From Trichosporon coremiiforme (lineage: Eukaryota > Basidiomycota > Tremellomycetes > Trichosporonales > Trichosporonaceae), in contig BCJJ01000016.1 in assembly GCA_039545355.1 (NCBI GenBank), forward strand, positions 981,544 to 1,045,543: 64,000 bases of DNA. The letters are read 5' to 3'. How positions within the stretch are numbered: the first letter of the stretch is position 1; each line of letters opens with the position of its first letter. The position numbers were made by a program, and so were the translations under genes. The notes under the pieces were generated by a model that did not search any database, was not told the DNA's origin, and saw nothing but the letters and a program-made list of their open reading frames with translations. Shown here one piece after another: positions 39,241-49,992 of this stretch.

Positions 39241-41547
39241 TTATGCGAGGAAGGGGAGGACGGCGAGGAGGAGAGCGGCCCACGAGTAGCTCATGGAGAG
39301 CGCGGCGCTCTCGGCCTTCTCGGACGGCTTGGCGTCCTTGTCGGCCTTGTCGGCGGTGGAGGAGGAGCCAGTGGCCTTGGAGTCCGAGGCGGGCTTAGAA
39401 GCCGAGCCAGAGGGGGTGGTCGAGTTGGTGCTCGTGGTAGTAGTGGTGGAGGAGGCGGCGTTGGCGTAGGCGGCCTTGATGACGTCGGCACCCTTCTCGG
39501 CCACACCGTAGGTGGGACCCATGGTGTGGGCCGAGACCTGGATGGGGACGACGGACGAGTCAATGACACGCACGTTCTTGGTGCCGTAGACGATCAGGTT
39601 GGTGTCGACGACACCACCCTTGTCCTGCGGAAGCATTGGGCAGGTACCGATGGGATGGTACTCGGAGCCGCAGTTCTGGCGCATCCACGCGCCGAGGTCG
39701 GCGTTCTCGAGGCCGGGCGAGAGCTCGTCAGTGAGAACATCGCCAAAGGGAGCAGTGTTGGCCATCTTGCGCACAAAGTCGATACCGGCTTGGAGGAGCT
39801 TGACATCAGCGTCGACGCCGAGGTAGTTGGGGTTGATGTGGGGCATGTCGAAGGGGTTGGCCGACGAGACAAAGACGGATCCACGCGACCACGGGTGCTG
39901 GACCGCAGCCTCAAACTTGATCGACGACGTCTGCGAGCCCCACAGGTTCATGATGCACTCGAGCTGGGTGTTGTCCTGGAGCCAGCCCTGCATGATCTCG
40001 TACTGGGCCTTGTAACCGGCCTTGACGCTCTCGGGAAGCTCGCCGTGGGCGTTGATGACATCGTCGACGTTGACCTCGACCGTGGCACCGGCGTCGGAAA
40101 GCTTGAGGTACGAAGTGGCCTCGTTGATGTAGGTGAGCTTGCCGCCCTTGGTCTCCTGCCAGATGGCAATTTCGGCCTCCTGCGCCTCGCGGTTCATGCA
40201 AAGAGGGTTCCAGGTCTCAGTGCCCTCAACAGAGTTGTACTCGACAAGGACCATGACGTGGTCCTGGAAGTTGTAACCGACGGGGAGGTCAACCTTGGGG
40301 GTGATGCCGAGGGGCTCGAGGACAGACTTGGGACCGATACCAGAGAGCTGGAGAACCTTGGGGGAACCGACGGCACCGGCAGTGACAATGACCTCCTTCT
40401 TGGCCTTGACCTGGAAAGGAGTCTCGTTCATGGCAGACGCAAACTCGACACCAGTGGCGACGAGCTGGTCCTTGGAAGCCTCGTCGAAGACGAGCCTGGT
40501 GACGTGCTGGCCGGTGAGGAGAACCAGGTTCTGCTTGTCCTGACCGACGTACTTGTTGCGAGGGCACGAGCGGGTACCGGCCTCAGAGTCGAGGGTCGAG
40601 GGGATGATGGCAGCACCGTGGTTGTCACCACCAGCAAGGTCGATCGACTTGAGGCCGAGAGCCTCAAAGGTGGGGATCCAGTTGGAGGTAACGCCGTAGA
40701 TGTAGTCAGACCAGCCAACCTTGAGGGGACCCTCGTGGCCGTGGGCGCCGTCATCGTTGACAATGTGGAACTGCTCCTGGTTCTCGGCCTTGGGCGGGAC
40801 AACGTTCTCGGCCTTCTTGATGTAGTTGTTCAGGTCGTCCCAGTTCCAGCTATCACCGCCGTTCAGCGAAGCCCAGGCATTGAAGTCACGAGCGTCCGGA
40901 CGAGTCCAGAACATGCCATTGACGGCGGAACCACCACCGAGACCGCGGCCGAGAGGGAAGTTCTTCTGGGCACCCTCGCCCTCGAGACCGCACTGGGCAG
41001 TCGTAGTGTAGTTCCAGCCATAGTCGGAGCCGTACGCGATACCGCGCATGTACGAGAAACCTGTTGTTGTCAGCCTGCATAGCCTTCGGAGGGGCCAAGG
41101 GTATGTGCGGGCCCGCGCAGACCTCGGACCTGGATGGTCCGAGCGATTGTCCAGAGTCGGAAAGAGTTGGGGTCGTCTTTGTGACAGCCACACTCGAGAC
41201 TGCGCCCGGGGCCACAAGTGGCACCGTGTCGCACACGCCTGCGGATACACTAAGGCTGAAATGAATGTCCGAAACTTACCGGGAACATCGTGCTGAAGCT
41301 GGACGTCCGATCCGTCCTTACCGGCCTCAACGACAAGGACCGTGGTGTTGTCCCACTCGGCGAGACGGGCGGCGACAACGAGACCGGCGAGACCACCACC
41401 AACGATAACAAAGTCGAATTCCTTGTCCTTGACGTCGGCTACATTGGCAGTAGCCGCGCGTTCGAAAATGCTTCCTGCCGGATAAGCGAGGGCGGCAGGA
41501 GCGACTGCTGAAAGAACAGTGAGCACGGATGTGAGCGCGCTTCTCAT
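39241..41547 (-). CDS. GMC oxidoreductase, secreted and probably GPI-anchored
   Basis: Exons 41280-41547 and 39241-41060 give 695 residues. The 219-nt intron is long for this genome and is open in frame. The N-terminal signal peptide is MRSALTSVLTVLSAVAPAAL. The FAD Rossmann motif is VIVGGGLAGLVVAARL, followed by VEAGKDG. GMC signature 1 is in FPLGRGLGGGSAVNGMFWTR, signature 2 in GAVGSPKVLQLSGIGP. The catalytic His region EYHPIGTCPML and the C-terminal HTMGPTYGVAEKGADVI block follow. After that comes a Ser/Thr/Lys-rich linker of about 80 residues and a hydrophobic tail (SYSWAALLLAVLPFLA), the layout of a GPI signal. Substrate (alcohol, sugar, aryl-alcohol) unknown. The wall-anchoring tail is unusual for the family. 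Confidence 0.9.
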   Translation of the reverse strand: MRSALTSVLTVLSAVAPAALAYPAGSIFERAATANVADVKDKEFDFVIVGGGLAGLVVAARLAEWDNTTVLVVEAGKDGSDVQLQHDVPGKFRTFISALVYPQACATRCHLWPRAQSRVWLSQRRPQLFPTLDNRSDHPGPRSARARTYPWPLRRLCRLTTTGFSYMRGIAYGSDYGWNYTTTAQCGLEGEGAQKNFPLGRGLGGGSAVNGMFWTRPDARDFNAWASLNGGDSWNWDDLNNYIKKAENVVPPKAENQEQFHIVNDDGAHGHEGPLKVGWSDYIYGVTSNWIPTFEALGLKSIDLAGGDNHGAAIIPSTLDSEAGTRSCPRNKYVGQDKQNLVLLTGQHVTRLVFDEASKDQLVATGVEFASAMNETPFQVKAKKEVIVTAGAVGSPKVLQLSGIGPKSVLEPLGITPKVDLPVGYNFQDHVMVLVEYNSVEGTETWNPLCMNREAQEAEIAIWQETKGGKLTYINEATSYLKLSDAGATVEVNVDDVINAHGELPESVKAGYKAQYEIMQGWLQDNTQLECIMNLWGSQTSSIKFEAAVQHPWSRGSVFVSSANPFDMPHINPNYLGVDADVKLLQAGIDFVRKMANTAPFGDVLTDELSPGLENADLGAWMRQNCGSEYHPIGTCPMLPQDKGGVVDTNLIVYGTKNVRVIDSSVVPIQVSAHTMGPTYGVAEKGADVIKAAYANAASSTTTTTSTNSTTPSGSASKPASDSKATGSSSTADKADKDAKPSEKAESAALSMSYSWAALLLAVLPFLA

Positions 41548-41624
41548 GTGTGATAGATGTAAGTGGGGGAAAGGTGAGGGATGAGAAATGTGGGTCTTCT
41601 TGGGCAGAGTGCCGGAGAACAGAG

Positions 41625-41630
41625 TATATA
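41625..41630 (-). promoter_or_regulatory. Putative TATA box of the GMC gene
   Basis: TATATA about 78 bases upstream of the ATG at 41547. Confidence 0.35.
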
Positions 41631-43220
41631 TCTCCTGGTCATCAGAAAGCGGACAATGCGCATCAAGTGTGGAGAACAGGGTCGGACCGGGGCTCGTGTG
41701 CACCAACGCATCACATTGCTGTGCTAGATCTTGATTCTGAGCCCCGAGAGCGGTACGAGCGGCAGTTGCTGCGGCACGGATCACAGTTGGTCCAGTCTGG
41801 CCAACGCAGCGAGTGAGGTGGAAGACGATGCGGGAGGGTCGGGGGTCAGATTGTGACATCGAAAAGGAGCTGAGGACATCGTTGAAAGTCGCAAGCGTCC
41901 ATGCGCACCAGGTACGGGTGTTCATGGAATCATAGCGGCAAGGCGGTGTCTTTGGCTGGCGTGGCTTGCCGACCGGCTCTCAGCGGAGGGGACTCGCCAT
42001 AAGTTGTTGGGTGGTGGGCGCAAACGTAGCGAAATACGAAAGGGTCGCCGCGGGGGGTGGCTTGCGTTGCGCGTTGCGCGTCGCAGGCTGCGGCGCGTCA
42101 GAGTCACAAGGATCCTGGGGTGATAAGACCTCAGTCATACATGCAAGCAAGCCCCAGGGGGTACCAGAGTGGGGCTGGCGACGATCCAGATGATGGCTGC
42201 AAGCACCCCGACGAAGCGTCGAGATGGACGAGCTCATCATATCAGAACACCAACGCCACAGGGTACACAGTCGTGGGCGTCGCGCCGACCTGGGTTCGTT
42301 TCACGTCGAGACCACCCACTTGGCCGAATTGGCCGAGCTTCGATGTTTTGAAGGGCCTCCTAAGGCCGGCAAGCCTTAGTGAAGCACAGCTCGCTGTCAG
42401 AATGCCTGCTGCGCTCGCCCCGACCTCTCTCCGAACCCTCCGCCCCGGACATGAGCTTGGACTCTCATTTGAGTCAGTTGACGTTTTTTCCGGTAATGAC
42501 GAATGAGATCCAGCCTATTGGACAACATCGTGGATGGCCTGGAGGTACCTTCCCGGTATGCACATGGACCTGTATGAAAAGGTGTCGGCCGATCATACTG
42601 CTGGCGCAATACTGAGTGCTGCGATGTTATTGTCCACAGTGTAGGTCCGCAACATCCGCGCCGCCCCTCGGAGCCAGTCGGAGGTCATTCTGATGCGACG
42701 CCGGTCTGCAGATATCGTGGACGTACCTCTCCAGGAGGTGGACATCAGAGGGGACTTTTCGCGGAGATAGGATAGAGTGACCCTCTGCAGCAGAGCGTAG
42801 GTGCAGAGAATGTACAATCGTTCGGCCATCTTGCTCGAATCTGGGCCACGATCACCTGAAGTCGTACATGCCTTGAACCGGCTTGCCCTTCATCTCGTTG
42901 CCCATATCTGCGGCTCTGGGGGGGGGGGGGGGGGAGAAGCAGAACGTCCATGTGCGGAAACCAGGCGCCGGCCCAGCAGTGTCTCGGCCAGATGGTCAAA
43001 CCTCCTCGAGGAAATGCCGCTAAGAGCGCGCTCCTCACAGACATAGAAACAAGAGACCGGCCCTCTGTTGCAACAGGTCCATATAAATAACCACTACGAA
43101 TTACTTCTGAGCAGATACGATTACAAGGGGAAAGTGGCCATCCTTGAGCCCCTGTGCAGCCTTGAATGCGCTCTGTATGTCAGCTGAGATGGCAGGGGTA
43201 AAGACGAGCCACACTCACTA
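41631..43220. other. Intergenic, no gene seen
   Basis: 1.6 kb with only shadow frames. Contains a 17-base G run, listed separately. Confidence 0.45.
42918..42934 (+). repeat. Homopolymer of 17 G
   Basis: Uninterrupted G17 in a non-coding stretch. Could form a quadruplex; its exact length is likely unreliable in any assembly. Confidence 0.9.
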
Positions 43221-43574
43221 CTACCAGGAAGCACAGCAGCGGCCAGTGCGGCAACCACCCCAGTAGTGGTGGCTGCAGGTGTGACAGTAGTTGCAGGACC
43301 TGCCGCGCCAGCTGTTCCAGTAAAGCCAGCCAAAGAAGAAACGCTTGTCCTTGTCGCTGTCCTTGTTGTCAACGTTGGCAACGACGTCGGGGTCGCTGTA
43401 GAAGACTGTGGTGTCGTCGCCGATTTCCTGGGCCTTTCCGTCCCAACCGTAGAAGGTGAGCTTCTTGACCTTCTTAGGCTCATCGGCGCGGACCTCGAGT
43501 CCCTCTCGCTCCACGCTAGGAGCAGCGGCAGCAACAGCGGCCAGGGTAGTAAGGGCGATGAGGGTGAGCTTCAT
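43221..43574 (-). CDS. Small secreted cysteine-rich protein with Kex2-like site
   Basis: 117 residues. A clear signal peptide (MKLTLIALTTLAAVAAAAPS) is followed by a charged pro-like region of about 55 residues ending SDKDKR. The Lys-Arg pair is a likely Kex2 cleavage site. It would release a C-terminal peptide of about 39 residues that is rich in Trp, Tyr and His and has the Cys pattern C-x2-C-x2-C-x7-C-x4-CC (six Cys). The third codon positions of this tail are almost all C, G or T, which favours this frame over the alternative Ala/Thr-rich one. Family not recognised. Effector, pheromone-like or antimicrobial roles are all open. An intron-like sequence (GTGAGT..CTGACATACAG) follows the stop. 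Confidence 0.65.
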   Translation of the reverse strand: MKLTLIALTTLAAVAAAAPSVEREGLEVRADEPKKVKKLTFYGWDGKAQEIGDDTTVFYSDPDVVANVDNKDSDKDKRFFFGWLYWNSWRGRSCNYCHTCSHHYWGGCRTGRCCASW

Positions 43575-43647
43575 TGCTTGTGTTGTGGGTGCGTTCGGAG
43601 TAGGATGTTGTCGAGGATGAGGTGAACAGGAGTCGAGACGGTCCGCT

Positions 43648-43653
43648 TATATA
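43648..43653 (-). promoter_or_regulatory. Putative TATA box of the small secreted protein gene
   Basis: TATATA about 75 bases upstream of the ATG at 43574, the spacing seen at other genes here. Confidence 0.4.
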
Positions 43654-46600
43654 CCTTGCAGACCGTACCGTTGCTAAGCAAGCTCTTTTTAGAGTAGGGC
43701 GCCTGAGCTGAGGCTCATCGACACCTGATAGCAGGTTGCCCCGTTGAATTGAAGCGAACGTTCGTCAAGACCAGCGCCAGCTCGGTTCGACAGCACGGGA
43801 AGACTCGTATCCACTCGTCTCTAAGAGGAAATCTCGTCAGAGCTGCTTGGCGTTGCTACTCGCTGTCCCCATGAATGTTGGCCATGCTCGCGCTTGAGCT
43901 AGGTGGAGGGCGCACCTCAATGATCTCATCGGAAGATGATCGCGATGACGTCCTGCTGTCAGCGATCCCGCCTTTGCGGAGGCAAGCGCGCCTGACTTCA
44001 ATGAATCAGCGACGCAATCCCGCTCTCGAGAGCAGCTTACCTGTCCGTGCTTCCCAGCTTCCTCATTCTCAGTACCTAACGAGAAAGTGAATGGATCTGG
44101 CTGCCCGTTAACGGCAAGCCGCGTTTCCGGGAAGAGGCGACTCTGGTAGGCGGATCCCAGGAGTTGTCCACCACTTTGTGAGTGACGACAAAGCTGCATC
44201 TTCATCAGTCCCGAGGCAAGCGATAGTGGGTGCTCGGCTCATGTTGCTTATTGCAGGTAGCTAGAGCCAGAAGCCTTGGAGATTGTGCAGGTTCCGATAG
44301 ATGCGCATTGGATAGGGCACCCGTTCACCCCAGGTTTCCGGCAAAGACGCCGACTATCAGCTCCCACGAACCTGTCACAATGTCCATTCCCGTGTTTCTT
44401 CTCGGCTGCAGAGCTATCCTGGGGTATCATGGAGGCGAGTACGCTTCGGTGTTCAGCGAGGTCATTTTGTTGGCCGGTCGAGGGGGCACTCTCCAGGGAG
44501 CCAGGCGAGGTCACTCTGTCTCCTTCTCTGTGACTCAGTCGTCCAGGGGCATTGATGGTCCGGGCTCAGACTCGTCTCCTGGGACGTATGCCACCAACTC
44601 CGCCAAGCTCTGTCCGTTGCGTGCCCTCCAAGGTGCATTCTGGCAATGTTGTCCGGCAATGCCTGCTGCCGCAGTAGATACGCTTAAACAGTGACTCCGG
44701 ATAAAGATAAGATCAGGGTATGATTGCCGTCACCGGGTTGCAAGATGCTGGGGCCAAGCACCGAGGAATGCGGGAACCAGATCCGACTTGCGTTGGGAGG
44801 GAGTGGAAGCGATCAATTGGATTCGTCTCAGCAGCAGATACTCGCACGCCGTCAACAGCAGTCCCGCTCATGAAACAAGATTTGATCTTACGCTCTCTTA
44901 CGACATGAGTGCGCGACGACCCCGCACGTGGGCGCGGAAACAAGCGCTAGTGCAGCTGGCTTTGGGTGTCTATGAGGGCACGGTGGCAACCAGAGAGTCC
45001 AAGTTATGCAATAGAAGCAAGGCGGCGTCCAGTCGATGTCCACGCTTTCTTCATACTGCTCAACATGCCTGCTTCGGCTTGGTCGCGGTAAAGCTGCGAG
45101 CTTCAGACTGGTTGGGGTCGGAGCTTTGACTGATGCTGCTGCTTTCGGATGACGTGTCGTCAGAGCGGCACTGTAACTTGTAACAATGCAAATACGGCCG
45201 TTGTCTCTTCTCCGACACAGGGTCGGATAAGGGCACAGTATGCATGTCATGCGGAAAGCCAGTCTGGGGCGTTGGTGCAGATGCTCTCTGGTGGCGATAT
45301 GAGGTAAGCAGGGTGTTACGATCGGTGATCTGGCCAAGAGCACGCAATCTGCAGGGCATCCGATACCGATAGAATTGTTTGGGAAAGTTCACCGTCCCGT
45401 TATCATAATAACCATAACGGATGACCTCATGCTCTGGAACGAGCACCACCTGCTCCACCTGCACACCGTGCAACGGGGCAGCAGCATCACGGCTCAAGCT
45501 GTCATGTTCTTGGCTGGCAGCGGATCTCGCCCAATCTGGTCTCGGTACGGTGTTAGTTCATCATGCCTGTCGGGGCCTGACGCAGATTCAATGCCGGCAG
45601 CCTCTGCCCATATTATCGCTCCGATATCGGTCGCTCCTCGCATGTCGTCCGACTCCATCCCGTTCTCAGCTTAACATGCAAGGGTCGGAGATGACACAAC
45701 TCAAGACCCACACTTGAAACAGAGTTCAGACCATTGAGTAAAAGCAGCTTAGTGCCATTAACGTTCAGGCTCCGAGACTCCAGAAGCTCCAGACATGACC
45801 AGGCCTGAGCTTCCTCATGTTCTCGGACGATATCCGATCGTGAGGTGTCGCTTGTGGAGGAGTCAAAGACTCAGCTGACGTTCCCGCAAACCGAGCAGTC
45901 GCTGGCTGGGCCCGAGTCCAACCCATTCGGCAGCAGCCTGCCTGACTTGCAACGCTTGTCTTTCGAGCCGGTCTCGACCTCGTCACGGTCGAAGCGGTGC
46001 GGTGCCGACACACTGAATGCGTTCTTGGCGACAACGACTTCCTCTATGGATACAACCGTTGCCGCCCATTCACCACACCGTAAGGCGGGGAGCAAATGAG
46101 ACCGTGGAGCTCCGTCTGCCGGACGTTGACAGATGCGAGAGCCGTCGGCCGACGTCGCAACGGCTCACATCCGAGATGGACAGCGTGCATCGCCAGTAAG
46201 GGAGGTGGAGAGCTCGTCGCTCCCACAGAGGTGCGATTAGCGCTGGGCTTCGGAACTTGTGCCACGGTCATCGAGTGGGCTCTCAGCTGGTGAGGAGCAT
46301 CACCAACTGTTCCAATTCACTCCCATCATACTGTAGGATGGCATACGAAAGGATGCTTGCAGGGATCTGCTTCATCGTCTGCCGGCCAGCCGACATCACT
46401 ATGTCGCTCCAGCGGAGTCTGTAAGCCCTTCTGGGAGTTCTGGAAGCCTTGTGTTCTGAGCTTCCAGACTCCCGACCTGACGACGGCCAGACACATGTGG
46501 ACCCGTGAGGTGCTCTGAGACATCCATGACTCGTGACCTAACCCAGCTCCGATCCGCAGAAAGCTTCCACCTCTTCTGCTTGACGACGGGCCAGGCGATG

Positions 46601-46940
46601 CAGAACAATACCACGAGTCTCCGTCCCGACATGACGAACATGCCTGAGCTACCACTTCGTGTCTGAGCTTGTTAGAGCCTCAGCTGATCGCTGTAATGGG
46701 GCTGCAATGAGTGGAGAGTTCCCATGCGCCGCTTCCTCCGAGTCTGTATGCGTGAGTTGGCGTAAGATTCCCAGAGATAGAGATGCATGCTAACCACTCC
46801 TGGTATGTCGACTTCTGACTCGCTATGCATAACCGACCCCAACGTTCGTACTCCCCGGCGTGCCCCACTGCGTCCCGATGGACAGCACGGTGGCTCCGAC
46901 GCTCAACTCCACCAGGTGGAGTCTCAGCATGTGGAGTTGC
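43654..46940. other. Long gene-free stretch (3.3 kb)
   Basis: No frame above 154 codons, no recognisable domain and no splice-linked series found on either strand. The longest gap in the window; a fast-evolving gene or non-coding RNA cannot be excluded. Confidence 0.45.
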
Positions 46941-49021
46941 TCACTCGATCGCCTCGTCAAAGACAAACGCCGTCTTGCCAATCTTGTTCGCAGCGAACTG
47001 GGTGTAGTACTCGGGCGCGTTGTCGAGCTTGATCTTGTGTTGGATGAACTTGGAGAAGAGCTCCTTGTTGTCCTCGATGACGCCGACCGCACCCTTGAAG
47101 TACGTCGGGACAGAGCACTGGCCGAACTGGAAGCGGAGGTTCTTCTTGTACAGCATGTACGCGTGCGTTGTGAAGTTCTCGGAGTGGACACCACACGAGC
47201 TAACAACACCGAAGGGACGAACGAGGTCGATCGCGGTCGTCAAGGGCTCGGAGTGGCCGACAACCTCGAGCGCGACATCGGCTCCGCGGCCATCAGTCGC
47301 CTTCTCGAGCTCGACCTTGAGCTCGTCCAGCGGAAGGGCGATGGCACCGTGCTGCTTCGCCTGCTCGAGACGGGCGGGGGCGAGGTCAGTGGCATATACC
47401 TTCTCGAACATGCGCACGGCAGACGAGATCGCGCACAGGCCAACGGGGCCACAGCCGACAACGACGCAGACGCCCTCCTTCTTGCCCTCGACGTCCTTGA
47501 CCAGGTCGCCGGTGGAAGAGCGACCCTCACCTTCGAGCATGAGGCGCTTGCCGCCGGCTGCAACGAAGTAACCCGTGGGAAGGATGTCGGCAAGCAGCAG
47601 GGCCGTGGTGGAGGGAACGTTGGGGTGCGGGAAGACGAAACCGTCCGCTTGCGGGACACGAACGTACTCAGCCTGGCAGCCCTCGAGACCCTGGCCGACA
47701 CCGAAGACCAGCCCCTCGGGGCAACGGGAGGTCTGACCCTTCGAGCAGTAGAAGCAGGTGTCTGCTGTCAGCTTGCGTAACGACCACGCGGCTCTAGTAA
47801 GTCATGGAGGAGGCGGCCGATCGGTCGTGGGTGGAACCGGAGAACAGGGACTGATACTTTCTGTCGCCACCACAATCTCGACCACTGTACCGACTAGAAG
47901 CCACCTTGATCTCACCAGCCTCGTTTCCACCCCACGCTCCCCGAAAGGCAGACTCTGGCTCTATCGTCCCAGCAACGAGTCCTTGACAATAGCAGAGAAA
48001 GCCAACCTTGCTGCCGGCTGGTGCGGAAGGGCGTGCGAGCGACCAGAGCTCGTGCCTTCATCTAGTCACGCTCAACGCCCGAGACGTTGATGAGAGGCAC
48101 GTCGTCTCAGCAGCCCGCAGATTCACTTCTTATCCCAACTCGCTGTCCCACATCCGGTGAACAGAGGGAAGGCACGCGCATCGACCGCTTCCACCGTCGG
48201 CAGACCCTTCGACGCTAGGACCGCTGGGGAGGGAGGCTGGGTGAAGGGGCGAGGACGAAGAGGAGGGAAGACGAGACGGAAGGTAGATAAGAAGGCGAGC
48301 ACTCACCCTTGCCGCAGTTGGTAGAGAATGGCACAACGACCTTGTCTCCAACCTTGAACTTGGTCACATCCTTGCCGACCTGGATGACCTGGCCGACGAC
48401 CTCGTGTCCAACAGTCGAGCCGGGCTTGAGCGGGAGGTGACCGCGGTAGAAGTGGAGGTCAGAGCCTGTTGTCAGCTGGATGCTTCTTGCATCGCGTCTT
48501 CTGCTCCGCAACTGTCATGGGCAGGGCTGCAGAGCATGGCTGAGGAAGACATCGTCAGGAATGCGGGAAAGGTGTTGTGTGCGGCCGGTGCGGAATGCGG
48601 CGCTCGTTGGAGCCCGGCGGTGGGCTCCGGCTCTGCTCGAAGTCCGCAATAGCCGGGCAACGTGGTGCGGACTTCTGTGCTCTCCGCTCACCCCGTCTCC
48701 AGCGCACCCGGCGAGTGCGCCGCCCGGGCCCAGAGTCGCCGCGGGGGTTCCAGCGGGGGCGTTTCTTCCTGCAGGGGCAGAGAACAACAGACCGCAAGCG
48801 ACCAAACATGGCGAAGAGAAGATGAGATGGGAGTGAGGGATGCGGAGAGGCAAGGACACCCTGCACTATATCAACTCACCACACAGGCCCGCAGTGATAG
48901 TCTTCAGGATGATGTCCGACTCGGCCTCGATCTTGGGCGTCGGGCGCTCGACAACCTCGACCTTGTTAGGCTCGACGAACGCGACCGCCTTCATCGTTTC
49001 GGGCATGGAACCAATAGTCAT
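46941..49021 (-). CDS. Zinc-dependent medium-chain alcohol dehydrogenase
   Basis: Exons 48880-49021, 48307-48465 and 46941-47761 join in phase to 373 residues. Catalytic-zinc ligands are in GLCGSDLHFYRGH and GHEVVG. The structural-zinc loop NCGKGDTCFYCSKGQTSRC is assembled across the second splice junction, which supports the gene model. The NAD(P)-binding motif is VVVGCGPVGL, then YATDLAPARLEQAKQHGA. It oxidises an alcohol or reduces an aldehyde in the cytosol. The overall pattern is nearest to the formaldehyde/alcohol dehydrogenase-like GroES-MDR group, but the substrate is not clear. The introns, 414 and 545 nt, are about ten times the local norm. A TATA-like TATAAGC lies near 49120, about 100 bases upstream. 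Confidence 0.88.
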
Positions 49022-49126
49022 GGCGTGCAGAGTGGGTGGGTTCGGTGGATGTAGCGAGTGTGTGTTTGTGTGGGCTGCGCGATTTTTCGGGGAAGGCGCA
49101 TACAGCATCGACGCCAGTGCTTATAA

Positions 49127-49992
49127 GCTTGTGCAAGCAGCACGCTGGTATGCCCGACTAGCCCACCTTGCCTACGCGGTTGGTACGGCTCGTTGAGCGA
49201 CTTTCCCGCTTCCTCTAGGCTGTACTGTCAACCCCCACTCCTCCAGCGTGCACGTCGGTATGCACACGGTCTTGTCCGGTTGCTATCTCTCTCCGCCGGA
49301 GCTAGCGACCCTAAGTCTACTTCCCCATCAGCCGGAATGTGTCTGGCTGCTTTCAGCGGGCAAGCCCAGGTCGCCCAGCGGACGCCAGCAGAATCATGTG
49401 ACGAGCTACGACTACGCCGGATTTCGGCACTTGGTCAGCATCACTCTCCGCACCCTGCCTACCCAGGCATTCAAGTCAGCGACGCGGCCGCCGAAGATGT
49501 CTATGGCCCACTGCGCTTATCACACACCAGCAACAACCGGCGCGGTATGCAGCACGGAGCTTCGAGCCGCTCACGAAGTCGGAATTGACTAATAATGCAT
49601 TTATCTTCTATCTACAAAGGTTCAGAAGGCTTACACTCGGTACGTACGTAGAGGGGTTACGTCGCACACTCGATTCAGGTTGGTACTTGATACTCGCGCA
49701 GATGCGATGCGTGTTGATTGATATAATGCGGAAAACGATTCGGTTTAGTGATTCGATGATTCGATTCGGGTGCGGCCTCGCCTCGTACTCGATGTACGCG
49801 TGCGCGCACCTCAGTCACCCCTCGGCGAACGCGGGGAACGGGATCGGGGCGATCCAGATCCTCGCGAATCACCGAGAGAACTTGGAGGACGTGGTGAGAC
49901 CCGATCCCGGTGATCGAGCCCTGCGATGGGTCAACACCTCAAGCACACACAAGAACCAAAGATCAAAAAAATCAAGACGCACTCGCGAGTTC
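49127..49992. other. Intergenic, no gene seen
   Basis: About 870 bp between the ADH promoter and the sugar transporter 3' end. AT-rich around 49580-49770. Confidence 0.4.

Noticed and set aside
39148..41082. 644-codon plus-strand frame opposite the GMC oxidoreductase
   Set aside because: Antisense shadow; Gly/Val/Asp-rich, no recognisable domain, while the minus strand carries all GMC signatures.
45060..45497. Minus-strand frame with a GVQVEQVVLVPEHEV-like start
   Set aside because: Briefly looked protein-like and a little like sequence upstream of the SUMO-like gene at 744, but no splice-linked continuation or family block could be found.
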